64,000 bases of DNA from Aphidius gifuensis (taxonomy: Eukaryota > Arthropoda > Insecta > Hymenoptera > Braconidae): positions 8,256,492 to 8,320,491 of the forward strand of contig NC_057791.1 of the NCBI RefSeq assembly GCF_014905175.1. Reading direction: 5' to 3'. The notes under the pieces were generated by a model. It had not been told where the DNA came from, did no database searches, and worked only from the letters and a program-made list of their open reading frames with translations. How positions within the stretch are numbered: the stretch's first letter is position 1; the number at the start of each line of letters is the position of its first letter. This document shows positions 1 through 11,158 of the stretch, one piece after another. The position numbers and the translations under genes were made by a program.

Positions 1-754
1 GACTAATTCTCACTTATTATAATGGTTATTATTATGTTTCATTTAAATTTGTTACTGTAGTCTACCGGAATTTTTGAAAGTCTTGAGTTAATGGTATACT
101 TTACGCCAGAAATAACTGTAGTGTACAGCAGGTTTTCCAGCCAGATGACACGAATATTTATTGGAAATTATGTGTGTTCCTAACCTCTTCTAAAAAAGTT
201 TATTGTTTTTATTTTATTCATGAAACTGTAAAAAAAAATTCTATATTTGATAACAAAACTTCTTGAAAATAGAATTTTCGTTCTAGAAAATTTTTAGATT
301 TGAAAGAAGAAAAAAAGTTCTTGTTATGAATAAAAAACTTCTCGTTAAAAGACAAAAAAATTCTTGAAACATGAGAGACTTAGATTTGAAATGAACCTAA
401 AATAGATTTGAAAAAAGAAAAATTATCCTTGTAATGATAATAAAACTTCTTGAAATAAATGCTAAAAAGGTCTTGAATTGCGACGCATACTTCTTTAAAA
501 ACATCTTTTTGTTCTCACTTCATGCACAACAGTTCTCAATTTTAGAACAAAACTTCTTGAAAATAATCAAGTTCTGTCTTGAATTGAGAACAAAAAGATT
601 TCTATCAAGTTAAAATTAGATTCAATTCAAGAAGTAAATTACTACTGATTTAAATAAATAAAAAAATTATTTATTTAACATTACTTTTGTTAATTACCAG
701 AAGTACAGTGCAACTTTACATTGTAAACCATGTTTTTTGTTTTCCTAAACTAAT

Positions 755-840
755 TACCTATGAGGGGAACCGAACCCTTGACCAACGCAAACTACGATAT
801 CTCAAACCTAACGACTTTTCCACCGAGCCACGAGCGCATG
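755..840 (-). other. tRNA-like cassette in left arm of fold-back element
   Basis: Read on the minus strand it contains GCGCATGTAC upstream-type sequence, a GTGGCTCGGTGG block resembling a Pol III A-box region, and CAAGGGTTCGGTTC, which resembles a B-box. It is not a functional tRNA as far as can be seen, because no full cloverleaf can be folded by eye. Its mirror copy is in the other arm. Confidence 0.45.
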
Positions 841-1244
841 TACATGATGGGACGAAAATTTCTGTTCATAATGCACGACATTTAAGAAGAAAAATCAAAT
901 CATATTCCAATTAAAAGAAATCAAGTTTGATAATAAATACTTACGAAAAATATAAAACTAAATGATATAAAAAAAAATTAATATAAAAAAAATTTAATAG
1001 AAAACTAATCTTTAGTCGGTATTCATTTTTTATATTATTATCATATTATTATTAGAGTAATACAAACATCAAAAAAAAATATTTTATTATGTCTGACAAG
1101 TTGTCTTATGATATATGTAAAAAAAAAATATGAGAAAAACATTTTCCTTTTGACTTGTTAACAACATTAACTTTATTTTGAATATGACGTAATATTTCTT
1201 CTTAAATGTCGTGCTTTACGAGAACAGAAATTTTCGTCCCGTCA

Positions 1245-1330
1245 TGTACATGCGCTCGTGGCTCGGTGGGAAAGTCGTTAGGTCTAAGATATCGTGGTTT
1301 GCGTCGGTCAAGGGTTCGGTTCACCTCATA
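1245..1330 (+). other. tRNA-like cassette in right arm of fold-back element
   Basis: This is the inverted partner of the cassette at 755-840. It carries CGTGGCTCGGTGGGAAAG and, about 55 bases later, AAGGGTTCGGTTCACC, spaced like the A and B boxes of a Pol III promoter. The same GCTCGTGGCTC start is found in the tRNA-like cassette of family CCC-2 at 13772-13853 (minus strand), so the two families may share an ancestor cassette. Confidence 0.45.
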
Positions 1331-2299
1331 GGTAATTAGTTTAGGAAAAAAAAAGATGGTTTACAATGTAAAGTTGCACTGTACTTCTGGTAATTAACAA
1401 AAGTAATGTTAAATAAATAATTTTTTTATTTATTTAAATCAGTAGTAATTTACTTCTTGAATTGAATCTAATTTTGACTTGATAGAAATCTTTTTGTTCT
1501 CAATTCAAGACAGAACTTGATTATCTCCAAGAAGCCTTGTTCTAAAATTTAGAACTGTTGTTCTTGAAATGAGAACAAAAATATTTTTTTTTAAAAGTAT
1601 GCGTCTCAATTCAAGGCCATTTTAGATTATTTCCAAGAAGCCTTGTTTTAAAATTTAGAACTGTTGTTCATGAAGTGAGAACAAAAAGATTTTCTTAAAG
1701 AAGTATGCGTCTCAATTCAAGACCTTTTTAGCATTTACAAGGATAATTTTTCTTTTTTCAAATCTATTTTAGGTTCAAATCTAAATCTGTCATGTTTCAC
1801 GAATTTTTTTGTCTTCTAACAAGAAGTTTTCTATTCATAACAAGAACTTTATTCCTTCTTTCAAATCTAAAAATGTCCTAGAACGAAAGTTCTATCTGGT
1901 AGAACTTTTTTTTTCAGTGAATTCAAATAAAAATGCAGTGAAACACATAAAAATTATAAAATGGTTTATTTTTTAAAAATTAATGAACACGTTACATTTT
2001 TATTTTGATGTAACTGTAGTGTAGTAGGATATTCTAGTCGATCCTGGTGGCCTTCCCACGCAACTTCTCAATTTCCAGTAGACTACAGTAAAATTTGTTT
2101 TATACTCTACAGCAGTGTTTGCTGCGGATTTCTCTCCGTGTAGGTTAATTTTCAATTATGATGCTTCAAATGATTGAATAAAATGAAAACAAAAATCTTT
2201 TAAGATAAACAGAATTTAAACTAATTGTCAAATAACAAACAAAAAAAAAATCAACTATCGAATTATAATATTAATATTAATAATCAATAATTTAGTTTA

Positions 2300-2771
2300 A
2301 GCCGGCTCGTTTGGAGTAGTGGATAGCGCTCTTAACTCTCCACCCAAACGTCTCGAGTTCGATCCCGGACTACGGCAAAACAAAAATTACTGTTAGCTAT
2401 GTGCAGAGTCTACACAGTAATTTTCATCGAAAAAGTTGTCATCGAAACAACTCAGAGCGATGTAAAATAAAGAATCGTTTTCAAGAATCTGCACAGTGTT
2501 CTCGAAACACCAATAATGATGATCATCTGGTCGTGGATCAACGTGGAAGTCTGTGTGTCACTCTGCTACAACTGTGGATCGTCATTTATATGACACTCTG
2601 CCACAACTGTAGATCGTCATAAAAAAGTCATCAACGGCTGTCTACTACCACATGTTTATCTCGTCAAAAATTGTTCTTTACATATATAATTATATACATA
2701 TTATTAAGTAACTTATAATTGTAATAACTTGTATAATGTAGCCCAAAAGATGAAATGTCAAGGGCGTAAAC

Positions 2772-2802
<31 letters not shown>

Positions 2803-2805
2803 TTC
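2300..2805 (+). repeat. tRNA-headed SINE-like element, copy 1
   Basis: The head (2303-2378) looks tRNA-derived: GTAGTGGATAGCGCTC resembles an A-box region and GAGTTCGATCCCGGAC contains a B-box. The body follows, and the 3' end reads GATGAAATGTCAAGGGCGTA followed by a tail of AAAT/AATA units at 2776-2805. A second, 5'-truncated copy with the same body and tail lies at 16795-17272. Retroposition by a LINE is the expected mechanism. I could not define target-site duplications. Confidence 0.7.
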
Positions 2806-2920
2806 AAGTAAATTACTGCAATTATATAATTTTTCTTACACTTAATTATTCAATATTTTTTTTGTAATATATAATTTACGTTACTAATATATCACGATTT
2901 CTTAAATTCTATAGTCTTTA

Positions 2921-3017
2921 GCCAGGTAGAAATAAGAGTCAATTTTTTGACTCTTCATATCAAATTAACGTGTAAAGTCAAAAAGTGACGTCAAATTAAC
3001 TCTAATTTCTACCCAGG
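2921..3017. mobile_element. Mini-MITE of the CCC-end group, 97 bp
   Basis: Short inverted ends CCAGGTAGAAAT and ATTTCTACCCAGG enclose a 97-bp element, with TA on each side (2919-2920 and 3018-3019). The inner part repeats AGTCAA and TGACTC words in both directions. The terminus matches the AATTTCTACCTGGG ends seen near 32977 and 61500. Confidence 0.6.
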
Positions 3018-3259
3018 TATAATATCCATACATTTTCGATTATAATTAGTAAATACTATTATATCATATATATACTATTATAAATATTTAATATCCATCG
3101 TTATTCTAATACTCGAGTCGCTCATTTGGAACAAAAAACATTAATGAGTATAGGAGAAACCCATACTGTCTCAATACATTGGTCATAGTATACTTTTTTA
3201 TACTACTATACTCATTCCATAATTTTCTATACTCACTTTTTTATCATGGGCACTGAAAC

Positions 3260-4402
3260 AAAAATGTAAAAATCGCTAATCATCGCACCGTTTCTCAGCG
3301 TTGTATTTCTAATAATATATTATAACTTCTCAAGAATCTTCGTTTTCGCGCATCCAATCCATACAAGGGAAAAAGAAACTCCAAACGTTAGTGAGAGAGG
3401 AAAGTTCTGATAGTCCTCATCATGATTTTTTCTTCGAAAATCCTCGATTTTTTCGTAGCACGTACACAAATTTACGTATAGTATACGGCGTTTTTCGTTC
3501 TACATTGGAGGTTCCATAACCGAACGGTGGATTGGTATAGACAGTGGGAAGCAATCCTAAGGAGGGCAGAAGTGGTTTTTTCATGAACCAATGAACAGTA
3601 GGGAAATAGAATTTACCAGGGCCATCTTGAAATGGCTGTCACAAACCACGCCCCAAAGTGCGCGGCAATCATTTGGCAATCGTTATTGAATTAAGCTTAT
3701 CATTTGATTTTTAGAAAAGCCAACAGTCGGTTGAGTCTCGGGTATTTTAATGCAAAAAAACATTTATTATAACCGATATAAACGTAATAATTTACAATTA
3801 TCTTGATAAGATTATCTTGTGAAGCATTATTTGTCAGTTATCGAATAAAGATGAAAAGTGATGTATCAAAAAAGTATAGGGAAGAGAAAAAAACTTTAAG
3901 TAGTTTTAAATTTAAAAAATTGTAATTCCATTTTTTTCACTCATATATTCAAAAAAAAATTTCATTCCATTATTTTATTTACAACAAATTTATAACAACA
4001 GCAAGTTAAAAGTAGAAATATGTATACCACTTTTGGAAATATTTTTTTTCGAGAATACTTATATTTAGTTTAGGATCAATTTCCACTCAAAAAAAAAAAA
4101 AAAAAACAACCAATAACACGATTTCATACTTTCTTCTTATGTGAACTCATTAAGTGACTGAGGTTTTTTGTGAATATGCTGTTGATTCTAATATAAAGTT
4201 TGTGTCATGAATTTTACTGAACCGACACTGATAAAGGAAAAAAAAGCTATTTTCATGTGCAATTATTTAATGGATTATCACGTGTAAGCATTTTAAAGAA
4301 AACGCCAATTTGAAAACAACGATATAAAAATCGGATAAGAATATTTTACGAATCCAAAAAAACATTTGCTTATAAAAAACATAAGTAGTTTTCCTAAAAA
4401 GC
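3260..4402 (+). promoter_or_regulatory. Upstream region of Phox2, candidate promoter
   Basis: This stretch shows no match to the repeats elsewhere in the window, and its first half (about 3290-3720) is less AT-rich than its surroundings. It contains GGTTCCATAACCGAACGG, CCAATGAACAG and a CCACGCCCC box. TATAAAAA occurs at 4323 and 4371, but the latter is only about 30 bases from the start codon, so if either is used the upstream one fits better. Promoter function is inferred from position and base composition only. The transcription start is not known. Confidence 0.35.
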
Positions 4403-4742
4403 ATGGATTACTCGTATTTAAATCAAGCTGCAGCAGCTGCGGTCGCTGGTTTCGAAGCATCTAGTTGTGCTTTAGCCGGTGATATGCAATGTAATTATAG
4501 CGATCTCAGCCCGTGTGCACCAATGAGTCAAGCCGCGTACCGCTATACGGCAGTAAGAGCAGCTGGCTATCCGGGGAATTCTGGGGCAACGGGAATAAGT
4601 AATGGGTCTTCGCTCTCGGCTCATCACACCATCCACTCGCATCATACGACTCATACGACACCCTGCTCAGTTATGGCTGCTAGGACTCAAGATGCTCATC
4701 GACATGCTGCTTCTATCTTCAATCAGTCTATAAATCTTCAAG
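4403..4742 (+). CDS. Phox2: Phox2-type homeobox gene, exon 1 (N-terminal region)
   Basis: The first 113 codons plus one base encode the N-terminal region of a Phox2-type transcription factor, a nuclear DNA-binding protein that in animals specifies autonomic or visceral-type neurons. The start MDYSYLNQ is the family signature, close to the MEYSYLN of vertebrate PHOX2B. An alanine run follows at residues 9-13, then an Ala/Ser/Cys/Tyr-rich part, and a His/Thr-rich stretch at about 74-86. The exon ends at CTTCAAG before the donor GTAAAT at 4743, in phase 1. Reading on past the donor soon meets a stop after an unrelated lysine-rich tail, which supports the splice. ATG context is AAAGCATGG. Exon 2 is 22.7 kb downstream. 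Confidence 0.88.
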
Positions 4743-5030
4743 GTAAATATGTATTCGATTGTACTCTTGTTCTTTCCTTTTTTTCACACAATTATTATAA
4801 CCCCCACAAAAAAAAACCTATCTGAAAATACGCCATTCGAATATATCTGAATGGCGTTTATCCAAGATATCTGTTTTTTCGTGGGGGAAATGATGCACAC
4901 ATCCCGTGTCGAAGGATATAACATGGTCAGACAATGGCTCAGGCCTGGCAAAAAGTTGTTGTTGCATCTTTTTTTCACTAAACAAAATGGTGAAATATAT
5001 ATATATATATTATATATATATATTGGCTAA
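4743..5030 (+). other. Start of Phox2 intron 1, unique and (TA)n sequence
   Basis: Donor GTAAATATG opens the 22.7-kb intron 1 (to 27447). Between 4816 and 4870 the words ATTCGAATATATCTGAATGG and their inverted neighbours form a small hairpin. A (TA)n tract is at 4996-5024. No gene is seen. Confidence 0.7.
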
Positions 5031-5032
5031 TA

Positions 5033-5942
5033 CACTGTAAAAAAAAAAATAATTACTTTTACTATGTTACTATGTTACTACTGAGGGACGTTTTCGGAAA
5101 TATGGTTCAACATATTATTTTTTATAATTTTTTTTACGATGTGCATTTTAAATTTTACGATAGTAACATAGTAAAAACTACTCTGCTGAGGTAAAACCAG
5201 TTTTTATTATGGTTTAAGTAGACTTTACTTGTTCAATAGATAGTCTTCACTATACCAATGATACGAACAACCATAAACTTGTTACTTTTTACTATGTTGT
5301 GTGTTTAAATTCACCATGACCGTGAGGGTACATTTGGAAAATGAACCGTACTATGGAAACCTTTAAAATGTGCTATGCAACTCGTAGTTGTTACTATATA
5401 CAAAATGGTAAAAGTTATTAGGTCTGTAGTTAGTTTTACTATGCTAGCATGAAAGAAGAAGGGAATAAAGAGAATAAATATATATAGACATTTTCGATTC
5501 TTCTACTGTTTTATACCTGAATGGCAATTTGGGTAAACGATCGGAGTTCAAATCCAGAAACCCGGGTTCGAATCCCGAGTTAGGTCAAGAAATAGCCAAG
5601 TTGAGAAACATGTATAAGCATAATAATAATTATTATAAATAATTTAAAGTTATTTTTTAAATAAACAAATAATTCTGTTTTTTTTATCGAAAATACAAAT
5701 AGAATATAATGAAATGTACTATTGAACATCGTAAATCTCACCATGCAACATAGTAGATTCAACGAACGCTAGACTTGACTATGCAACATAGTACTTCTTA
5801 ACAAGATACATCGTATCTTCTCCAATTTAACTATGTGCATAGTACATGTTATTATTTTTTCGAAAACGTCCCCGAGTACCAGAAAAAATAGTAAAAATAA
5901 TTCTTTTTTTATAGTAAAATTAATTATTTTTTTTTTACAGTG
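5033..5942. mobile_element. TA-flanked element with CACTGTAAA ends (family TA-4)
   Basis: Inverted ends CACTGTAAAAAAAAA and TTTTTTTTTACAGTG are flanked by TA at 5031-5032 and 5943-5944, which fits a Tc1/mariner-type insertion. The interior is dense in the word TACTATGTTAC/ACATAGTA in both orientations. A tRNA-like cassette lies at 5519-5586. No transposase is present. It is the only copy of this family in the window. Confidence 0.72.
5519..5586 (+). other. tRNA-like cassette inside TA-4
   Basis: ATGGCAATTTGGGTAAAC is followed 30-odd bases later by CCCGGGTTCGAATCCCGAG, a nearly perfect Pol III B-box in a T-arm-like context. The acceptor and D arms do not pair well by eye, so it is a tRNA-derived fragment and not a gene. 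Confidence 0.5.
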
Positions 5943-5944
5943 TA

Positions 5945-6956
5945 TTTTTTATTGACTAAAGAATTTAAGGGGTGAGAAACATTACTGCAGACTACACCGA
6001 AAGAAAAAAAATTTTTCTGAAATGTAAAAAATACAATTTTGTTTTATAAAAATGCAAAATTGATTTAGAAACTTTTTTTTGTTTTAACTCAATGATAAAT
6101 TTTTCTGAGGTAAAACAATTTTTTTTGAAACAAAAACAAAATTAATTTTGAAAGATGAAAATTTTTTTTGGTTTATGAAATTTTTTTCTTTCAAGGATAA
6201 AAAAAAAATTTTTATAAGTTGGAAATAATATTTTTCAATTAAAAAAAAAAAATTATTTCTGGTTGAAAGTCTGAATTTTTTGTCTGAGAAAAATTTATTT
6301 TTTCATGTTAAAATTATTATTTTTAGATTTAAAATAATTTAATTTTTCGATTAAAAAAAATATTTTTTTAAATTAGAAAATAATTTTTTAATCGGTACAA
6401 TTATTTTTTTATCAATTTATTTATTAATATTTTTGAATAATTTTATTCTTCTTTCAAGTTTATATATTAAAAAATATTTTAGGATTCAATTAATAAATGT
6501 CTATGTCGTGGAATCATACATCGATGTCCAATCACATCAACATCGATGTACAATGTATAATATGTGAATTATTTAGGAATGTACATTTATAAATTTAAAA
6601 TAAATATATATATTTATATATATAGATAGATAAAATGGAAAATATAAAATTCAAAAATATAATATATCTATATATTTGAGATATATATATATATATATAT
6701 ATAATATTTATAATTATTCATTATATTCATTAATAGATAAAATTTAATATTTAATATAAATGTATGAAAATATGTATACTGTTGAAAAATATCATAAATA
6801 ACATATTATTAATAAGCAAAACAGCTAGCTAATATTTATTTAATAATAAATCTATTGATTTACCACTTTTAATGTCTACGTTTGGAGATGATTCAACTCA
6901 ATAGGCACACGCAGATAACCGGCATTTCAGATTCAATGAATATAGAATTTGGCTAT
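5945..6956. other. AT-rich intronic sequence without genes
   Basis: 5985-6480 is a run of A/T-rich words such as AAAATTTTTCTGAAATG repeated in both orientations. 6600-6740 is TA-microsatellite-like. Nothing codes for protein as far as I can see. Confidence 0.6.
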
Positions 6957-7882
6957 CCCGAGATGAAAAAATTGAGGTATTTTGAAGAAACACAATTGTG
7001 TTTGATACTTGAAATTGTGTTTCTGAGCGCTATTAAAAGTACTTTTCGAACACCGATTGAAAAGTATTTTTAGCAGAATAATTATGTTTGACGAGTATTT
7101 GAAATACAATTGTATCCGGTAAAAATACCTGCTGATTATTTGAAAAAAATAATTCCAACAAGAGTGCGTTTTACATATTTATTTTTTTACATAAATTCGT
7201 TTCTACCCGAGTTTGATCCTACGTTTTCCTAATTACTAAATCTACATTCTACCACGAGACCATTTTCACAAGTTAATAAAATTGGAAATTTTGTTCACAT
7301 AAGCTACGAGGTCTATACAAATATAATTTATTTAAAAACTAAAAAAGAGATTCACTATCGTTATTTTAGATTACGACTCGATTTATTTGACTATACATCC
7401 TTTCCTAATCAACATTTGCCATAATTAATTATAGTTAAATAGCTATTGGCAAATGTATGTAAGGAAAAGATGTGGTGTCCTCAGAATGATTACTAGAATA
7501 AATTGGAATGTTAGTATAAGGATAGAAAAAATTATTAAATAATTATTAATTAACTCATAAATAAATTATTTAACTCTAAAAATAATTGGAGTTTATTATA
7601 TAATACGGTGCTATGATATTGAAATTTTTCTAAGTCCAAAAACTGGAGTATCAGAATACTTTTCAAAGACTTTTAAAGTACTCAAACATTTAAAATACCT
7701 GTCAGGGATAATTGTATCCGAGAACCAATATTCGAGCTCTTCATTTACTTCTTTCATAATACCACCAAAATATCGAAAATACTCGAGTATTCTCACAATA
7801 CCTCATAAACATCTCCGGATATAATTCAAACACTATAAAATATCAATAATACTATTCGAATACTCGATTTTTTCATCTCGGG
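6957..7882. mobile_element. CCC-1 element, copy 1
   Basis: Ends CCCGAGATGAAAAAATTG and CGATTTTTTCATCTCGGG are inverted repeats. The flank AT is on both sides (6955-6956 and 7883-7884), a 2-bp target duplication. The interior repeats words like TACTTTTCGAA, AAAGTATTC and AATTGTATCCG. A tRNA-like block with GAGTTTGATCC is at about 7205-7260 on the minus strand. Copies at 8494 and 11159 are close to full length. Confidence 0.8.
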
Positions 7883-7884
7883 AT

Positions 7885-8493
7885 ATAATTAAAGCTATAA
7901 GTAAAAAATCTAGCTAAGGAAAGAATTAAGCTGGTAAAATAATGTAGATATTAATTGTGTGGCTACAATCACGCAGCTAAGTAGAATAATGTAGGTATCT
8001 AAGTTTTTTTTTTTTTTTTAATGGACTTTTTTTTTTTGTAAAATTTAATTTTTTTTTCCAACTTCATTATTTTGAACTTGGCAAAACTAGACGAAACTAG
8101 TTAAAGAATAAAAATGACTTTGGACGGTCATGGAAGCCAGAATGGATACTAAGTCACGTCCCTCGCCACGGGAGTGCCACGGGCCTGAATTACGATGTTT
8201 CCTAGACTTTTTATGTTTTTTTTTAGTCAAATCAGCCGCTGATGAAGATGTCGAGCAAGATGCAAAAGAGCAAAAATGTAAATTTTTTTTAAGTAATCTA
8301 TCCGTTCCATTTTTTATTCAGTAACAATCGTATAAAATATCTAGTGGCTAGATTTAAAATCTAGCTTTTTACAGAAAAAAACTAAGTCTCTTATTTTTAA
8401 TTTGGCAAAACTAGATAAAATATAAAGAGAACCAAGAATGGTAGAAAGGTCAGAATGGACGATAAGTCACGTCCCTCACTGCGGGAGTGCCAC
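7885..8493. repeat. Word-repeat block and hairpin half-elements
   Basis: 7905-8000 carries the dispersed word AATCTAGCTAAG/AATAATGTAG, found again near 16660, 32030, 53880 and 58140. Two direct copies of an element fragment follow. Each starts near TTGGCAAAACTAGA (8078 and 8401) and ends in AAGTCACGTCCCTC...GGGAGTGCCAC (8150-8190 and 8464-8493). No gene is seen. Confidence 0.5.
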
Positions 8494-9469
8494 CCCGAGA
8501 TGAAAAAATCGAGTATTCGAATAGTATTATTGATATTTTATAGTGTTTGAATTATATCCGGCGATGTTTATGAGGTATTGTGAGAATACTCATGAGTATT
8601 TTCGATATTTTGGTGGTATTATAAAAGAAGTAAATGAAGAGCTCGAATATTGGTTCTCGGATACAATTATCCCTGACAGGTATTTTAAATGTTTGAGTAT
8701 TTTAAAAGTCTTTGAAAAGTATTCTGATACTCCAGTTTTTGGACTTAGAAAAATTTCAATATCATAGCACCGTATTATATAATAAACTCCAATTATTTTT
8801 AGAGTTAAATAATTTATTTATGAATTAATTAATAATTATTTAATAATTTTTTCTATCTTTATATTAACATTTCCAATTTATTCTAGTAATCATGCTGGGG
8901 ACACCACATCTTTTCCTTACATACATTTGCCAATAGCTATTTAACTATAATTAATTATGGCAAATGTTGATTAGAAAAGGATGTATAGTCAAATAAATCA
9001 AGTCGTAATCTAAAATAACGATAGTGAATCTCTTTTTTAATTTTTTAAATAAATTAGATTTGTATAGACCTTGTAGCTTATGTGAACAAAATTTCAAATT
9101 TTATTAACTTGTAAAAATGGTCTCGCTGTAGAGTGTAGGTTTAGTAATTAGGAAAACGTAGGATCAAATCCGGGTAGAAACGAATTTATGTAAAAAAATA
9201 TATATGTAAAACGCACTCTTGTTAGAATTATTTTTTTCAAATAATCAGCAGGTATTTTAACCGGATACAATTGTATTTTTGAGTATCCCGAGCAAGTATT
9301 TTAACCGGATACAATTGTATTTCATATACTCGTCAAACATAATTATCCTGATAAAAATACTTTTCAATCGGTATCCGAAAAGTACTTTTAATGGCGCTCA
9401 GAAACACAATTTCAAGTATCAAACACAATTGTGTTTCGTCAAAATACCTCAATTTTTTTATCTCGAGGG
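8494..9469. mobile_element. CCC-1 element, copy 2 (opposite orientation)
   Basis: Starts CCCGAGATGAAAAAATCG and ends AATTTTTTTATCTCG followed by A and GGG, with one base out of register with the other copies. The flanks AC and AT do not match. The interior matches copies 1 and 3 over nearly its whole length, including the tRNA-like block with GGATCAAATCCGGG at about 9120-9178. Confidence 0.75.
9120..9178 (+). other. tRNA-like cassette of CCC-1
   Basis: GGTCTCGCTGTAGAGTG is followed 35 bases on by GGATCAAATCCGGGTA, a degenerate B-box. It is conserved in the two other near-complete copies (minus strand near 7205-7260 and 11445-11512). Confidence 0.4.
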
Positions 9470-9959
9470 ATCGAGAGGCACGGTAGTGCCTCGTGTTAAG
9501 TGTGAGAAAAAAAATAATAATACCGAAAAAAAAAAAAAAAATGAAAGCGCAAAAACACTACCAAGCCTAATATACATCAAATAGAGGTAACCTCATCCCT
9601 CGCTGACTTTTAAAAATTTATTTAAAATATGATGATGACGATAAAAATAAATGATTTTTATAATTTAAAATTCTATTGTATCAAGCTTTGCTATAAAAAA
9701 AAACCAAATTATTTAATCGTTTTTTTTTATTTTTAATAATTGAATGAATTTTTCGACTGTGCGTTTGTACGTTTAAGGACAGAAATTTTTTATCTCTCTC
9801 ATACTTTCTTATTACTCGCTATATCTCTCTCTCTACTTCTTTATATTTTATTAATATCAAGAGATTCTTTTGTTTTTTTGATGATTTATTCGAATTTCTT
9901 CATTAGATGTGTCAACTAAATGTGTCAATAAAAATTAAATGTGCCAAATGTTTATTTTA
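9470..9959. other. Intronic spacer, no gene
   Basis: After the element, GATCGAGAGGCACGGTAGTG resembles a continuation of the half-element of 8150-8493. The rest is AT-rich, with a CTCTCT/TATCTC stretch at 9790-9845 that recurs at about 24755-24815. I see no coding region. Confidence 0.5.
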
Positions 9960-11158
9960 AAATACTCAGTTGAAGTACAGTTTTCTACAATTATATGCAA
10001 ATGATGTTAAACGTGAATTATCATCAAGCAAATCAAATTTAAAATTATTAGTTGATAAAAAACCAAAACAAAGTTGTATTGAAATAATAGCATATTGATT
10101 AAAGAAAAATACATACGTGATTGTGGAAATGTTTATTGTTTTTGACGTCATGAATGTGATGATTTTTCTGTACAATTTTGTCATAATGGCATTAGTGCTG
10201 ATTCATATCATGCTGGTATGAGTGATTTAGCAAGAACACAAGTACGAACAAGATGGAAATTTGATGATGTTAAAATTGTATGTGTAACAATTGTGTTTGG
10301 TATGGGAGCAGATAATTTGTTATTCATGCTGCATTATCAAATTAAGGTAAGTTTTAAGTTAATAGACGTGCTGGACGTGATCTTATAAATACTGATTGTT
10401 TATTATTTCATAGTTACTCTGATGTTCATCAACATCGTTAAATGACAGAATTAAATAGACCACCACTATTAGTTTTACAAACACATATGGATCATTTTAT
10501 GAAAATAAAATAGATTGTCGTAGAACACAACAGCTTAAGTATTTTGGCGAGCAGTTTAATAATAGTAAATGTATCAAAAATAAAGATACGTCATCTGATA
10601 ATTGTCGTATTATGTATACAATTATTCACAGAAATTCATATAATTTATGTGGCTGAAGCAATTATAACAGTTGTTGGAGATTTATAAATGTACCAGAAAA
10701 AAATTCTCAAGAATGGCTTGATACTTTCAAATATAAAAAACCTTCATCACAAAGGTTAGAAAAATATTTATAAACTTTGGGTAATGTCAAAACCTAAAAA
10801 TAACAATTTTTGTGATGCTAATGATGTAAAAATTATTTGTTTTGGTAAGTAAGTTCAATAACTTCTAGTAATAATAAAAAAACTATTTTTAAATTGTTAT
10901 TTATATTTCATGTATATTTTAGAAAAACTCAGATGATTCCTCAGTTTCTCCTAAAAAACTTGAATTACTTTCAAGTACAATTTATGTTATTGATGACTCA
11001 ATGGATCAGTCAGCTGTACTTGGTGGTGAAATAAAAGTGACAGTGAAAAAGAAAATTTAATATCACCAATGGACAAACCAGTGTATTATAGAAGAAGGCA
11101 TATTAGTGATTCATCATCTGACAGTGATGACTTATTAACTACATACAAAGTAGAATCA
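9960..11158 (+). pseudogene. Decayed RecQ/BLM-like DNA helicase, part 1
   Basis: Translation in shifting frames shows RecQ-family landmarks in the right order: a RHECDD block near 10150, YHAGMSD near 10205, a motif V-like FGMGADN near 10300, motif VI-like RRAGRD near 10370, then the zinc-binding segment with CRRTQ and KYFGEQF near 10517-10550 and SSDNC near 10600. These match the helicase core and RecQ-Ct zinc region of BLM-type enzymes, which unwind DNA in homologous recombination. Stops and frameshifts interrupt it throughout. A 78-bp intron-like segment (GTAAGT at 10845, AG at 10921-10922) suggests a DNA-level duplicate rather than a processed copy. A CCC-1 element cuts it at 11159. Confidence 0.72.

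Larger units (their letters stand above)
225..1918. mobile_element. Large fold-back element inserted in TA-1 copy 1
   Basis: Two arms of roughly 650 bases are inverted copies of each other (about 245-893 and 1195-1900), with an AT-rich spacer of about 300 bases between them. The ends read ACTGTAAAAAAAAATTCT and AGAACTTTTTTTTTCAGT. The flank GAA occurs on both sides (222-224 and 1919-1921), a possible 3-bp target duplication. The arms are built of repeated words such as TTCTTGAATTGAGAAC and AACTTCTTGAAAATA. Compared with the empty copies at 22130 and 44575, the insertion lies just after TTATTCATGAA. No transposase is encoded. Confidence 0.8.
1..2140. mobile_element. TA-flanked MITE family TA-1, copy 1, interrupted
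   Basis: The left part (1-224) and right part (1919-2140) together match the uninterrupted copy at 22130-22705. Both contain the stretch with TCTACCGGAATTTTTG and the end TGCGGATTTCTCTCCGTG. The right end is followed by TA at 2141-2142; the left end lies outside the window. Bases 225-1918 are a foreign fold-back element inserted in it. No open reading frame of substance is present. The TA flanks and inverted ends of the family suggest a non-autonomous Tc1/mariner-type element, which is an inference. Confidence 0.75.

Noticed and set aside
4403..4825. Intronless Phox2 start continuing to 4825 with a C-terminal lysine tail
   Set aside because: A good donor GTAAAT at 4743, loss of family similarity beyond it, and correct phase with the exon at 27448.
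7611..8767. A 60-74 residue open frame repeated in three CCC-1 copies (7611-7796, 8543-8767, 11859-12083)
   Set aside because: It lies in a word-repeat region, and the differences between copies are mostly amino-acid-changing. The sharing is explained by recent copying of the element. There is no known domain.
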